A stretch of DNA of 64,000 bases from Yoonia ponticola (lineage in GTDB: Bacteria; Pseudomonadota; Alphaproteobacteria; Rhodobacterales; Rhodobacteraceae), in NCBI RefSeq assembly GCF_014199395.1, contig NZ_JACIJM010000003.1:124001-188000 (forward strand), written 5' to 3'. A model generated the notes under the pieces. It saw only the letters and a program-made list of their open reading frames with translations. It did no database searches and was not told where the DNA came from. This document shows, piece after piece, positions 52,860 through 61,621 of the stretch. Position 1 is the stretch's first letter. Every line of letters starts with the position of its first letter. The translations under genes were made by a program, and so were the position numbers.

Positions 52860-53612
52860 ATGAAAATTGACCCAAGCAGCAAAATTGATCTCTCTGCACA
52901 GATTGCCAAGGCGATCCGTGACGGCATTATTGCGGGCACTTTGCCTGTGGATGAACGGCTGCCGTCCGAGGCGGAATTGGCCGATCAGTTCGCCGTGTCC
53001 CGCCCCACTGTGCGCGAGGCGTTGAAACGTCTGGCGGCCCAAAGCCTGATCCGCACGCAGCGTGGTGCAACCGGTGGTGCCTTTGTAAACCGCTTGCGGT
53101 TTGAAGATGCTTACGGCCAGCACGTCACGACCTCTACCCTGCTTTTGTCAATGAATTCAGTCAGTTTCGAGACGGCCTGCGAGGCGCGGTTCGCGCTTGA
53201 ACGTGCCTGTGCGCCGCTGTCAGCCAAGCGCCGCACCGCCGATCATCTCGCCACCATGCGTGCCGAAACCCACCGTCAGGCGCAGCCGGGTTTGAGCGAT
53301 GAAGCGTTCTGCGCGTCAGACGTCGCCTTCCACCGTGCGTTGGTCGATGCTGCCGGAAATCCGGTGTTGTCCTACCAGTTAGCGGGCGCTGTTGAGGCGA
53401 TGCAGCCGCTGATGAATATGATTACCTTTACCGCTCGAAATCGCGCGACCATCGTCGAGATTCACACCGAAATTGCAAATGCACTAGACGTGCACAATGC
53501 GTGCACAACCGATGCACTGCTGTGTCAGCTTGCAGATTACACGGAATCGCTGGGGAAACGGGTTTTTGCCACGCATAACGCCGCAAAAAGTGACGGATCG
53601 GCGGAGGCGTAA
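52860..53612 (+). CDS. GntR-family (FCD) regulator divergent from DUF2182/DUF1326
   Basis: This 250-residue FadR-subfamily regulator has an N-terminal winged helix (PSEAELADQFAVSRPTVREA, about 38-57) followed by an FCD domain. The effector-pocket Asp/His positions are partly visible (SDVAFHRALVDAAGNP and EIHTEIANAL). The ATG at 52860 lies within or next to the putative operator, so the transcript may be nearly leaderless. It probably represses itself and the divergent pair; the ligand is unknown. Confidence 0.87.
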   Translation: MKIDPSSKIDLSAQIAKAIRDGIIAGTLPVDERLPSEAELADQFAVSRPTVREALKRLAAQSLIRTQRGATGGAFVNRLRFEDAYGQHVTTSTLLLSMNSVSFETACEARFALERACAPLSAKRRTADHLATMRAETHRQAQPGLSDEAFCASDVAFHRALVDAAGNPVLSYQLAGAVEAMQPLMNMITFTARNRATIVEIHTEIANALDVHNACTTDALLCQLADYTESLGKRVFATHNAAKSDGSAEA

Positions 53613-53702
53613 TTCGATCTGCGCGCGGGTGCCATGTTTTTGGCTGATTTTGGCAATAGACCGACGGTGCTGCGTTTCACACATCAGACCGAGCCTGTCA
53701 CT

Positions 53703-54158
53703 ATGAAAATCGTTAACCATTATTTTACCGCTGTCATACTGCTTCTGAGCGCCAGCCAAGCTGCCGCAGATCGCGTCATTCAGGTCGAAGCGGGATTGTG
53801 GGAATACACGCACAGCTTGGAAATCCCCGGTTTGTTGGCTCCGATGGCAAACCCAAAAACCGAATGTATTTCCGCAACCGAGGCACGGCGCAATTTGTCG
53901 GACCTACTGGGTGAATTGTCGCGGGATGCCGGATGCACGGTCACTAATTTGAAAGACAATCTGAATACCGTGAAATTCGATCTGACCTGCGATCCGCACC
54001 TTGATCGTGTGACAGTTGGTGCGCGTGGGAATCTTGCGTTCAGATATGGCCGCACGGCGATCACGGGCAGTGCTACGGGCGTGATTTCAGTTGGCGGTGT
54101 TGAGGTGGACGTCAACGCAACAGCCCAGGCGCGTCGCGTTGGTCGGTGTGACGGCTGA
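53703..54158 (+). CDS. DUF3617 secreted protein
   Basis: This 151-residue protein has a cleavable signal (HYFTAVILLLSASQAAA, cleavage near residue 22) and a DUF3617 domain with EAGLWEYTHSLEIPG and paired cysteines (TECIS, GCTVTN, LTCDP, GRCDG) that could form disulfides in the periplasm. I start at the ATG that leaves the signal peptide intact; a longer frame adds 23 unlikely residues. Function unknown. Confidence 0.8.
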   Translation: MKIVNHYFTAVILLLSASQAAADRVIQVEAGLWEYTHSLEIPGLLAPMANPKTECISATEARRNLSDLLGELSRDAGCTVTNLKDNLNTVKFDLTCDPHLDRVTVGARGNLAFRYGRTAITGSATGVISVGGVEVDVNATAQARRVGRCDG

Positions 54159-54240
54159 CTGGGTAGCAAATGCACAAGGTTTTGCGGCGTCTTAAGACAC
54201 CTATCAGCGGCACGAGAACCAGCTAAACATTAACAATGCA

Positions 54241-54562
54241 GGGGTGTTAGTGCAGGTTTCTGTTGCCAGGTACCTGCGAACCCCGCCCTACGACGCTAAT
54301 CGCAAGGAGTTAAGTTTCAATAGGTAGGACTGCTTACGCAGCCATCGCCATTGGAGCACGATTGTCATTTGCAATTGTACAGTTTGTACCGATATCGGTG
54401 GTAACTCACCGAGATAAAGACACGCCCGTTCACAGTCCGTCGATCCTAATTCAGCCCCATAATCCCCCAAATGAGAGGATGTATGGTGGAGCTGCGGGGA
54501 GTCGCACCCCGGTCCGGCCCGGCTAATAACACGCTCGTTTATATCCATAGTCCCCGAAGAGA
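54241..54562 (-). ncRNA. ssrA: Two-piece (circularly permuted) tmRNA
   Basis: Read leftward, the acceptor piece ends with GACTCCCCGCAGCTCCACCA (CCA at 54484-54486). After 25 intervening bases the coding piece starts GGGGCTGAATTAGGATCGAC at 54458. GGGGCTG pairs with CAGCTCC as the tRNA-like acceptor stem. The tag frame runs 54372 to 54334 and reads ANDNRAPMAMAA plus TAA. TAACAC near 54243-54248 can pair with GTGTTA in the acceptor piece, supporting the outer boundary. This permuted order is known from alphaproteobacteria. End positions are approximate. Confidence 0.93.
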
Positions 54563-54569
54563 CATCTTA

Positions 54570-54598
54570 GATATGGGCCCTGTGGTCCGTTTGTGCAA
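54570..54598 (-). promoter_or_regulatory. Sigma70-type promoter of ssrA
   Basis: TTGCAC (54593-54598) and CATATC (54570-54575) on the leftward strand are 17 bp apart and end about 8 bases before the likely transcript start. This is a good match for a housekeeping promoter driving the tmRNA precursor. Confidence 0.65.
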
Positions 54599-54826
54599 GG
54601 TGGGCTGTGACTAATTTTTTCAATTTACGTGGTGCGGCACTGGAACTTTGCTGCCTTAGACTGGCCCAAACCCAGAATTTCGCCGGATTGTCGCGTAAGC
54701 GACAGGTGATTCATAAACCATTGTTATATTGATCAAACGTGAGTGAGTAAGACATTACACCATTGGTCGTATTGTCGGGTTCGTGTCTGTATATTTTAGT
54801 ATAATACTTTTTAAAATTTCTAGCCA

Positions 54827-55552
54827 ATGGCACAGGCGCGACCCCAACATACTCACACGGATTTGCCGATGAAAAACACGATCCGCTTCCCGCATCTACT
54901 CGATTGCGATATCTTTCATGACCTCAGCGAAGAGCATAAAGCGGACTTTTTGAACCAGTTTTCTGTGCGAACTTTTGCCAAGCGCACCGCGTTTTTGCAT
55001 CAGGGCGAGCATCCGGGGGGGATGTTCCTGATTTCGCATGGCTCTGTTGAGGTGAGTTATCTCAGCGAAGACGGGTATCAGACGATCATTTTTCATGCGG
55101 GCCCCAAGGATATTCTGGGCGCGATAGAGGCGCTGGCCGCAAAGCCGTGTGCTGCGACCTGTGTCGCGATGCCGGATACTTGCGTGCTGTATTGCCCAAC
55201 GCCCCTGCTGTTTCAAAAACTTCAGTCGCCCGTGATGATCCGCAATGTCGCGATGCTGGCGTTCAAGATGATCGAGCGCGACAATTCCAGCAAAGCGATT
55301 GACCAGCATTACACCGTCGAGCAGCGGATTTGCAGCCATCTGTGGCAGCTGTCAGCACAGGGCAACAACGACATCCGGCAAAGCCAAAGCTATTTGGCCA
55401 CGATGGTCGGCTGTTCGCGTCAGACCGTGAACAAAGAGCTGGGTGCGTTGCGCGAACACGGCATTATCGCGTCAAGCAAGGGCAAGATCACGGTGCTGGA
55501 TCGTGATGCCTTGCAGCGCCGCATTTCGAGCATGGCGCAGAATACGGGTTAA
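54827..55552 (+). CDS. Crp/Fnr-family transcriptional regulator
   Basis: This 241-residue protein has a cyclic-nucleotide-binding-type beta barrel (about 25-140: HQGEHPGGMFLISHGSVEVS) and a C-terminal winged helix (NDIRQSQSYLATMVGCSRQT, about 185-204). The N-terminal cysteine cluster of Fnr is missing, so it is not an Fe-S oxygen sensor of the Fnr type. An alternative ATG at 54869 (MKNTIRFPHLLD) is equally plausible. TATAAT at 54800-54805 is a likely -10 element. The effector is unknown. Confidence 0.85.
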   Translation: MAQARPQHTHTDLPMKNTIRFPHLLDCDIFHDLSEEHKADFLNQFSVRTFAKRTAFLHQGEHPGGMFLISHGSVEVSYLSEDGYQTIIFHAGPKDILGAIEALAAKPCAATCVAMPDTCVLYCPTPLLFQKLQSPVMIRNVAMLAFKMIERDNSSKAIDQHYTVEQRICSHLWQLSAQGNNDIRQSQSYLATMVGCSRQTVNKELGALREHGIIASSKGKITVLDRDALQRRISSMAQNTG

Positions 55553-55555
55553 CAA

Positions 55556-56269
55556 TTATGCGACATGATCCGTGCCGAATTTCAGATCGGCCCAGATCGG
55601 GAGGTGGTCGGACGCGCGGTTCATATCGCCCGCGGGGACCACGCCCATGTCCAACACTTTGATCCCCGTATCCACCACAAAGCGGTCGAGGTTCAAACGC
55701 GGTCTGGCTGTGTGAAACGTCGGACCCGGTGCGATTTCATGCCAAGGCGCGTCGTGCGGCACCAGCTTGTCCTTGTCGCGCCCGCGCCATTCGTTGAAAT
55801 CCCCGCCCAAGATCGCAGGCCCGCCGAAACTGCGCACGGCATCCAGCGTGTGGGCCATTTGGCGGATGCGATCCTTTTGGCGCAACCCCAGATGCAGTGA
55901 CCCGATGGTAAAGTTCACATTGGCGCCCGAAATCGCGGCAAGCACACCGCCGCGTGGCTCTAACCCCGGCAGGTCCATTGTATGCAGCCGCGAGAAAGAG
56001 AACCCCTGCCCCAGCAAGATTGCGTTGCCGTGATGACCGATTGACGGTGTGAGCGGATCAGCGTCGATCGCCGTCCAGCCCGCCTGTGCCACCATATCCA
56101 GCGGCAGTGCGGGCCTGCGGGGGGCGAGCCGCTTGTCGCTTTCTTGGAGCAGGACGATATCGGCTTTGAGGCTGGCGATCACGTCGAGAATACGCTCGGG
56201 GGCGCGTTTCCAATCCAGCCCCACGGCCTTGCGAATATTCCAACTGACGACGCGAATTGATCCGGTCAC
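55556..56269 (-). CDS. Endonuclease/exonuclease/phosphatase family protein
   Basis: This 237-residue DNase-I-fold enzyme shows its catalytic landmarks: SWNIRK near the start, LLQESDKR (metal-binding Glu), GGDFNEW and the terminal ASDHLPIWADL (catalytic Asp-His). It hydrolyses a phosphodiester or phosphomonoester; nucleic acid or lipid substrates are both possible. The start overlaps the phospholipase-D-like gene stop by 4 bp, and such pairs recur in alphaproteobacteria, suggesting a joint role with phospholipids or in stress. Confidence 0.87.
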   Translation of the reverse strand: MTGSIRVVSWNIRKAVGLDWKRAPERILDVIASLKADIVLLQESDKRLAPRRPALPLDMVAQAGWTAIDADPLTPSIGHHGNAILLGQGFSFSRLHTMDLPGLEPRGGVLAAISGANVNFTIGSLHLGLRQKDRIRQMAHTLDAVRSFGGPAILGGDFNEWRGRDKDKLVPHDAPWHEIAPGPTFHTARPRLNLDRFVVDTGIKVLDMGVVPAGDMNRASDHLPIWADLKFGTDHVA

Positions 56270-57744
56270 AACAGCGGTCCGAACAGGCGTGCAACTGGCG
56301 CCAGCACCCGCACATGGCGCGGTGGTGGATTGGCGACGGGTGTTGCATTGGCGAAATCGGTTGTCAGCATGGCCTCAACTTGGTGTGCGAAATCTTTGTC
56401 TTCGATCAACGCGGTTTGTTCAAAGTTAAGCAAGGCCGACCGGATATCAAGGTTAACGGTGCCGATGGAGGCGACGTTGTCGTCGATCAACATGACCTTG
56501 GAGTGCATGAAGCCGGTTTGGTATTCGTAGACGTCGATGCCTGCGTTAATCAGGGTCATCGCCGCGTTGCGCGACGCGTACCACGCGAGAATATTGTCGG
56601 ACGGTGCGGGGATCAGGATGCGGACGTCGACGCCGCGTAGCGATGCCAGTTGCAGCGCCGATAGCAGATCGGTGTGCGGCACGAGGTACGGTGTCGCGAT
56701 CCACAGACGGCGGCGGGCCAGATTAACCATACCGCACAACAACAAACTGCCGCGTTCCAAGGTGTCGGTGGGGCCAAAGCCTGTGATTAGACCACGATGA
56801 TCGCCTGCGGGTTGTGGTGGTGGCAGGTCCGCGAGGTCTTGTTTCGTGACACCCTTCCAGTCGGCGGCGAAAATGTCGCGCAACTGCGTGGCCATTGGCC
56901 CATCAACGCGGACATGGGTGTCGCGCCAACTGTCGAATTTATGGCCGCCGTCTATGTATTCCTGGCCGACATTCAGCCCGCCTGTGAAGCCGATCACGCC
57001 ATCAACCACGACCGCCTTGCGGTGGTTGCGAAAGTTAATGCCGATCCGTCCCAAGGCCATATGCGGGCCGGGAATGCCGCGCAACTTGATGCCTTCGGCC
57101 TCTAGCACCTGCACGTAACGGTAGCCCAAAAACAGCGATCCGATGATGTCGCACAGGACATGGACCTGCACGCCACGACGGGCAGCCGCGATTAGATGTT
57201 CGCGCAGCGCAAGCCCGAGTTTATCGGCGCGCATGATGTAGAACTGGACGAGAATTTCATGCTCTGCGTCGTCAATCGCTGCAAAAATCGCATCAAATGT
57301 GTCTTGGCCGTCGATCAGCAACGTGACCTTGTTGCCTTCGGTGACAGAGGTGCCTGTGACGCCAGTCAACTGCCCTAAATGACCTTCGGACGGGACAGGC
57401 AACGGCATTGCACGTGGCAGTTTCGAGCGCGTTGAAAGGCGTGAAATCCCGCCAAACACTGCAAATGCCGGCAGTGCAAGCAACGGGAATGACACCAAGA
57501 ACACCACCCACGCAGCAGCGCCTTGCGGTGTGCGGGCGGTTGTCAGTGCTGCACGCGCTACAAAAATTCCGACGATGACGAGCACGATTTGCGCCCAGAT
57601 TGCGTACACTACCATTGCGCGAATACTATCATAGATACAGGGGCCTAAATACAGGGGCGTCACGCGGATCATACCGACATCAGTGGTGAAGGAAAGCGGT
57701 GTGATTTGGTGCATTTTGCGGTAAGCGGAGATCGCCCCGATCAT
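56266..57744 (-). CDS. Phospholipase D / cardiolipin synthase-like protein
   Basis: This protein of up to 492 residues has two N-terminal membrane helices (AQIVLVIVGIFVARAAL and AAAWVVFLVSFPLLALPAF) and two PLD domains. The HKD motifs are NHRKAVVVDGVIGFTGG and FMHSKVMLIDDNVASIGT, both intact. It probably condenses phosphatidylglycerol into cardiolipin at the inner membrane. The start is uncertain: the ATG at 57744 has a weak AGAAG upstream, while MVVYAIWAQ at 57615 begins nearer the first helix. It precedes the EEP-family gene with a 4-bp overlap. Confidence 0.85.
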   Translation of the reverse strand: MIGAISAYRKMHQITPLSFTTDVGMIRVTPLYLGPCIYDSIRAMVVYAIWAQIVLVIVGIFVARAALTTARTPQGAAAWVVFLVSFPLLALPAFAVFGGISRLSTRSKLPRAMPLPVPSEGHLGQLTGVTGTSVTEGNKVTLLIDGQDTFDAIFAAIDDAEHEILVQFYIMRADKLGLALREHLIAAARRGVQVHVLCDIIGSLFLGYRYVQVLEAEGIKLRGIPGPHMALGRIGINFRNHRKAVVVDGVIGFTGGLNVGQEYIDGGHKFDSWRDTHVRVDGPMATQLRDIFAADWKGVTKQDLADLPPPQPAGDHRGLITGFGPTDTLERGSLLLCGMVNLARRRLWIATPYLVPHTDLLSALQLASLRGVDVRILIPAPSDNILAWYASRNAAMTLINAGIDVYEYQTGFMHSKVMLIDDNVASIGTVNLDIRSALLNFEQTALIEDKDFAHQVEAMLTTDFANATPVANPPPRHVRVLAPVARLFGPLL

Positions 57745-57936
57745 CTGATTGCTTCTTTTTCACAGTGCAGACATAGTTCTATATAGGTTTCCTAAAGTTG
57801 TTATCAGTTTCGGCCAGTTGCTTTCTTATACCGCGCAAACATGACCAACATTTTAACACCAAAATTTGCGTATCATCCCGACGCCGGATTGATGCAGCAG
57901 TTAAAATCACAAATTGATAACAAGGGGCTACACGCG

Positions 57937-59010
57937 ATGAATGACATTCAAAAAATCAAAAACCTTCTTGTTTTTATGTCGATCATTTTGGCGTTTGCGG
58001 CCCTGTATTTCGCGCGGGATATGTTTTTGCCCATCGTGATCGGGGTGATTGTGGCGCTGACGCTGAGCCCTGTCGTGCGCAGCTTGGCGCGGCTTGGTGT
58101 TCCGGAACCATTGACCGCGATTGTACTGATATTCGGGGCGGTTTTGGTGCTGTTAACGGGGACTTATCTGCTCAGCGGTCCTGTGTCGGAAATTATGGAT
58201 AATGCCCCTGAAATGGGTCAAGAATTGCGCGAAAAATTGCGCGGACTTGCGGCATCGCTGGAAAGCGCACAGCGGGCGAGCGATCAGGTCGAGGACCTTG
58301 CAAACGGGAACGATACGACGCCGGTTGTGACGCTTGAGCAGCCCGGTTTGTTGGCATTTGCTGCGAGCAGTATTGCGAATTTTATGGGGCTGACGATTGT
58401 TGGTCTGATCTTGGCGATGTTCATTCTGGCGTCGGGAAATCTGTTCTACGTCAAACTGGTCGAAGCCTTTCCGAATTTCTCTGACAAACGTCGCGCGATC
58501 AAAACGGCACGCGATATTGAGCAACAGATTTCGCGGTATTTCCTAACGATTACAGTGATTAACGCGGCCCTTGGGGCGAGCATTGCTGCCGCGATGTATC
58601 TTGTTGGCCTGCCAAATCCACTGTTGTGGGGCGTTATCGCCTTTGCCTTGAATTTTCTGCCATTTGTGGGGGCCGTGGCGGGTGCATTTTTGGTGGCAGC
58701 GTTTGGCATCCTGAGCTTTGACACGCTATTGGCGGGCCTTTTGCCCGCCGCGATTTATCTGGTGCTGACGTCGATTGAGGGCCAGTTTGTCACGCCGAAT
58801 ATCCTTGGCCGCAGGCTAGAGATGAACACCGTTTCGGTTTTCTTAACCGTGATCGTCTGGAGTTGGCTCTGGAGCGTGCCGGGCGCGCTGATGGCTGTTC
58901 CGTTTTTGTTGCTACTCAAGGTTATCTGCAACAACGTGCCGAGCCTGTCCGTTCTGGGTAATTTTCTGGGGCCAAAACTGGCGCAGGATGTGGAAGCCGA
59001 AGCGGATTAA
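57937..59010 (+). CDS. AI-2E family transporter (second copy)
   Basis: This is a 357-residue membrane protein with the AI-2E layout: two N-terminal helices (LVFMSIILAFAALYFARDMF), a soluble insert at about 85-150, and a helix-rich half with NFLPFVGAVAGAFLVAAFGI and QFVTPNILGRRLEMN. AAGGGG precedes the chosen ATG by 9 bases; a longer frame from 57841 has no ribosome site. The substrate is unknown. It lies in the stress/envelope island. Confidence 0.85.
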   Translation: MNDIQKIKNLLVFMSIILAFAALYFARDMFLPIVIGVIVALTLSPVVRSLARLGVPEPLTAIVLIFGAVLVLLTGTYLLSGPVSEIMDNAPEMGQELREKLRGLAASLESAQRASDQVEDLANGNDTTPVVTLEQPGLLAFAASSIANFMGLTIVGLILAMFILASGNLFYVKLVEAFPNFSDKRRAIKTARDIEQQISRYFLTITVINAALGASIAAAMYLVGLPNPLLWGVIAFALNFLPFVGAVAGAFLVAAFGILSFDTLLAGLLPAAIYLVLTSIEGQFVTPNILGRRLEMNTVSVFLTVIVWSWLWSVPGALMAVPFLLLLKVICNNVPSLSVLGNFLGPKLAQDVEAEAD

Positions 59011-59016
59011 TCCGGT

Positions 59017-59964
59017 TCACGCGCCTTCCGCGTGACCTAGATTGTCGGCCTTTTCAGCGCCGCGTGTGCCCATCTGCTGGTCCGGCCCAACAGTTGTGTC
59101 GTGGGTTGTCTGCGCTTCCATTTCCGCGTTCAACTCTGCACCCAGCAGCACGATGAAGGCTGAAATCCACAGCCACATCAGCAGGATAATGACGCCCGCC
59201 ATGCTGCCAAAGGATTCGTTGTAGCTGCCGAAATTGCTGACGTAGATCGAAAATCCGACCGATGCGCCGATCCAGATCACGCAGGCCGCAATCGCACCTG
59301 TTGAGAGCCATGACCATTCGGCGTTGTCGCGTGACGGGCCGTAGCGATACAGCACGGCAAGGCCCGTTACTGTTAGCAAGGCGAGAAGCACCCAACGCGA
59401 GAACGCCAGCACCGTATCCAGCCACGCGGGAAGTGCCATGAGGTTGAGGATCGCGGGCACAGCAAGTGTCGCAAGCAAGCCTACAATAAGCCCGAGGATC
59501 AGGAAAAGTGTGAGGCCAAGCGTCCAGAGGGTTTTCTTGATAAACCCGCGTGTCTCGTTCTCGTCATAGGCGACGTTCAGCCCTTCCATCAGGCTGCCCA
59601 TGCCTTTTGACGCCGAATAGATCGCCAGCAACAGACCGACGATAAACGCGATTCCTAACCCGGTTTGTTCGGACTCTGTGACAGCGACAGCTTGGTCGAG
59701 AATGATCTGCGCCGCCTCTTTGGGGATCATTGCGGTCAGAGTTTCGAGTTGTGCGGTGACTGCGGCGGGTTCTAAAATCAATCCGCCAAGCGCCATAAGC
59801 GCTGTAATTGCTGGGAAAATCGCCAGTAGCGCATAAAATGCAACGCCCGCCGCGATCAGACCGACGTGATCTGATGCCATCTCGTCCTTTACGCGCAGGA
59901 CAATGTCTTTCCAGCCCTTGGCAGGAATTGCGGTTGGGCTTTCAGCGGTGCGACCACGCGTCAT
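59017..59964 (-). CDS. YihY/BrkB-family membrane protein
   Basis: This 315-residue protein has about six membrane helices and the family segments LIAAGVAFYALLAIFPAITA and SFGSMAGVIILLMWLWISAF. Once thought to be RNase BN, these proteins have no firmly assigned role. The C-terminal tail of about 30 residues is hydrophilic. It follows the DUF3618 gene after a strong hairpin and may be the last gene of the same stress operon; GGAGA precedes the ATG. Confidence 0.9.
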   Translation of the reverse strand: MTRGRTAESPTAIPAKGWKDIVLRVKDEMASDHVGLIAAGVAFYALLAIFPAITALMALGGLILEPAAVTAQLETLTAMIPKEAAQIILDQAVAVTESEQTGLGIAFIVGLLLAIYSASKGMGSLMEGLNVAYDENETRGFIKKTLWTLGLTLFLILGLIVGLLATLAVPAILNLMALPAWLDTVLAFSRWVLLALLTVTGLAVLYRYGPSRDNAEWSWLSTGAIAACVIWIGASVGFSIYVSNFGSYNESFGSMAGVIILLMWLWISAFIVLLGAELNAEMEAQTTHDTTVGPDQQMGTRGAEKADNLGHAEGA

Positions 59965-59987
59965 TTGGGGATCTCCTGTGAGTGGAT

Positions 59988-60012
59988 CAGCCCGCGCGTG
60001 ACGCGCGGGCTG
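59988..60012. repeat. Perfect 11-bp hairpin between the DUF3618 and BrkB genes
   Basis: CAGCCCGCGCG and CGCGCGGGCTG are perfectly complementary around a 3-base loop. There is no T run on either strand, so it could pause or partly stop transcription, or protect the upstream message from 3' decay. Confidence 0.6.
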
Positions 60013-60027
60013 ATTGGTTTGGGCAGA

Positions 60028-61233
60028 TTACGCTTGCGACTTTTTCACGTCGCCAACGTTCTGTTTTTTGGCTTCGGCCTCGGCTGCATCAACGACGCGT
60101 TGGCCTGCTGATTTGGCTTTGTCAGCCACCGCTTGGGCGGCTGTGTCCGCCGGAGCCGCATCATCAGCCGCTTTTTTGGCATCGCCGACGATATTTTTGG
60201 CCTCATCCGTCGCCGCTTTTGCGACGCGACCGAGTTTCTGCTTTTCTTCCGCAAAGATACGTTCCGCGTCGTGCATCAACTGGTCGCTTGTCTCGCCGAG
60301 GTACTGATCTTCGACGCGGCTACGTGGCAGGGCTGCACCCACTGCTGCACCCAAGGCTAGGGCAAGCGCACCCGCGATCAGCGGTTGGTCCTCGAAGATG
60401 TCAACTGCACGGTCACGGCCCTGACGGGCATAGTGAGACGCCGCATTGCGGGCCTCGATGGCCTTTTCACGGGCGGCGATGACGCGGTTGCGTGCTTCTT
60501 CGCTCAGGTTTTCGGTGCCTTCAGCCAAACGCGCACGAAGTGCTGCTGCACGTTCTGAAGCTGATGATGCGAGATCATGTGCGCCGTCTGCTACGGACTT
60601 TCCGGCATTCGACACGGCACTTGCAGCGTTCTTGGCTGTTTCAGCAGCCGATGAACCCGCGTTGCGTGCAGCCTGAGACGCGCCGGACGCTGCCCCTGCA
60701 ATGCTTTCGCCTGCGCCGGATGCGGCATCACGGGCTTTGCTTGTCAGGCCCTGTTTGTCGTCATTATCAGCAGAGCGCATCCACGACGGCGCGTCATCGT
60801 GGCTTTCGTGACGGCCGGAATAATATGGCTTCGTGCTATCGCCCGGTTGTGGACCCATGGTGTGGCTTGGTTCGCCCACAGCACGGTTGGGATAGCCGCC
60901 GCGCACCTCGCGATCATAGTCGTAGCGATCATCATTGTAGCGTGACCGTGCGTAGCCGCGATCATAGCGGTCGCGTCCACCGGTCCGATCGCCCATCATC
61001 AGCCAAGCGAGGCCAGCACCCGTCACGGCAAGTGCCAGCGGATTGCGTTTCACCGCGTCGGACACAGAGCGTCCGATGTCGCCGCCATGTTCGCGGAATT
61101 GATCCGAAAACTGCCGTGCGACGCTTTCGATCGAAAACCGATCCTGAAGATCATCAAGCGTATCGGTTAAACCTGCGCGTTCACGTTCGATTTCGCGTTC
61201 GATTTCTGCGGGGCTGCGGGTATCATTTGTCAT
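60028..61233 (-). CDS. DUF3618 protein with long Ala-rich amphipathic region
   Basis: The 401-residue protein begins with DUF3618 (SPAEIEREIERERAGLTDTL) and a short membrane-spanning NPLALAVTGAGLAWLMMG (about residues 63-80). A Tyr/Arg/Asp-rich stretch follows, then about 200 residues of Ala/Lys/Glu repeats resembling LEA or apolipoprotein helices. A second hydrophobic patch (QPLIAGALALALGAAVGAAL) resembles the DUF883/ElaB anchor. Its start overlaps the holin-like gene by 11 bp, with AAAGGAGG upstream. It probably coats or tethers to the inner membrane under stress; this is inference. Confidence 0.82.
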   Translation of the reverse strand: MTNDTRSPAEIEREIERERAGLTDTLDDLQDRFSIESVARQFSDQFREHGGDIGRSVSDAVKRNPLALAVTGAGLAWLMMGDRTGGRDRYDRGYARSRYNDDRYDYDREVRGGYPNRAVGEPSHTMGPQPGDSTKPYYSGRHESHDDAPSWMRSADNDDKQGLTSKARDAASGAGESIAGAASGASQAARNAGSSAAETAKNAASAVSNAGKSVADGAHDLASSASERAAALRARLAEGTENLSEEARNRVIAAREKAIEARNAASHYARQGRDRAVDIFEDQPLIAGALALALGAAVGAALPRSRVEDQYLGETSDQLMHDAERIFAEEKQKLGRVAKAATDEAKNIVGDAKKAADDAAPADTAAQAVADKAKSAGQRVVDAAEAEAKKQNVGDVKKSQA

Positions 61234-61621
61234 CGTAAACCTCCTTTACGGCCTGCGCGTCGCGCTTTACGTTTTTAGCGGTCCGCGACGGTGCAAGACT
61301 GCTGAGTTTCAGATCATTCGTGCCCTTGTTGAGCATCGCGTAGGCGATCAGTGCAAAGATCACACCGACGATCAGCGCGGACCAACCTGCAGCGATCCCC
61401 ACTTCGGTCAGTGCGGCGACCAATGCTGCGGACAGCACGTTCAGCGCGGTCAAGGCGACAACAAGTGCGCCCACGATAAAGCCAATCGCCATGCCCGCCG
61501 TTTTGAGGTTTTCATTTACCTCTGCGCGGGCCAGATCGACCTCGCTGCGGACAAGGGAACTAACATGTGCCAATGCGTCACTGAGGAGCCCCCCAGTGGA
61601 TTTATTTGGTGCGGTGGTCAT
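61223..61621 (-). CDS. Phage-holin-superfamily (holin-X-like) membrane protein
   Basis: This 132-residue protein has an N-terminal amphipathic helix (SSLVRSEVDLARAEVNENLK) and two membrane segments (AIGFIVGALVVALTALNVLS and WSALIVGVIFALIAYAML). It fits the chromosomal holin-X/DUF1469 family rather than a true phage holin, as no phage gene is near. It overlaps the upstream Ala-rich gene by 4 bp (ATGA) and the DUF3618 gene by 11 bp. Confidence 0.82.
   Translation of the reverse strand: MTTAPNKSTGGLLSDALAHVSSLVRSEVDLARAEVNENLKTAGMAIGFIVGALVVALTALNVLSAALVAALTEVGIAAGWSALIVGVIFALIAYAMLNKGTNDLKLSSLAPSRTAKNVKRDAQAVKEVYDDK

Noticed and set aside
54288..54548. 86-codon leftward frame
   Set aside because: It lies entirely inside the tmRNA gene; only the 12-residue tag frame there is expected to be translated.
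54729..54740. TTGATCAA upstream of the Crp/Fnr gene as an FNR box
   Set aside because: The FNR consensus needs four bases between TTGAT and ATCAA; here the halves overlap, and the regulator lacks Fnr cysteines.
61223..61621. Holin-like gene as evidence of a prophage
   Set aside because: No lysozyme, tail, capsid, integrase or attachment repeat is near. The chromosomal holin-X family is common in stress operons.
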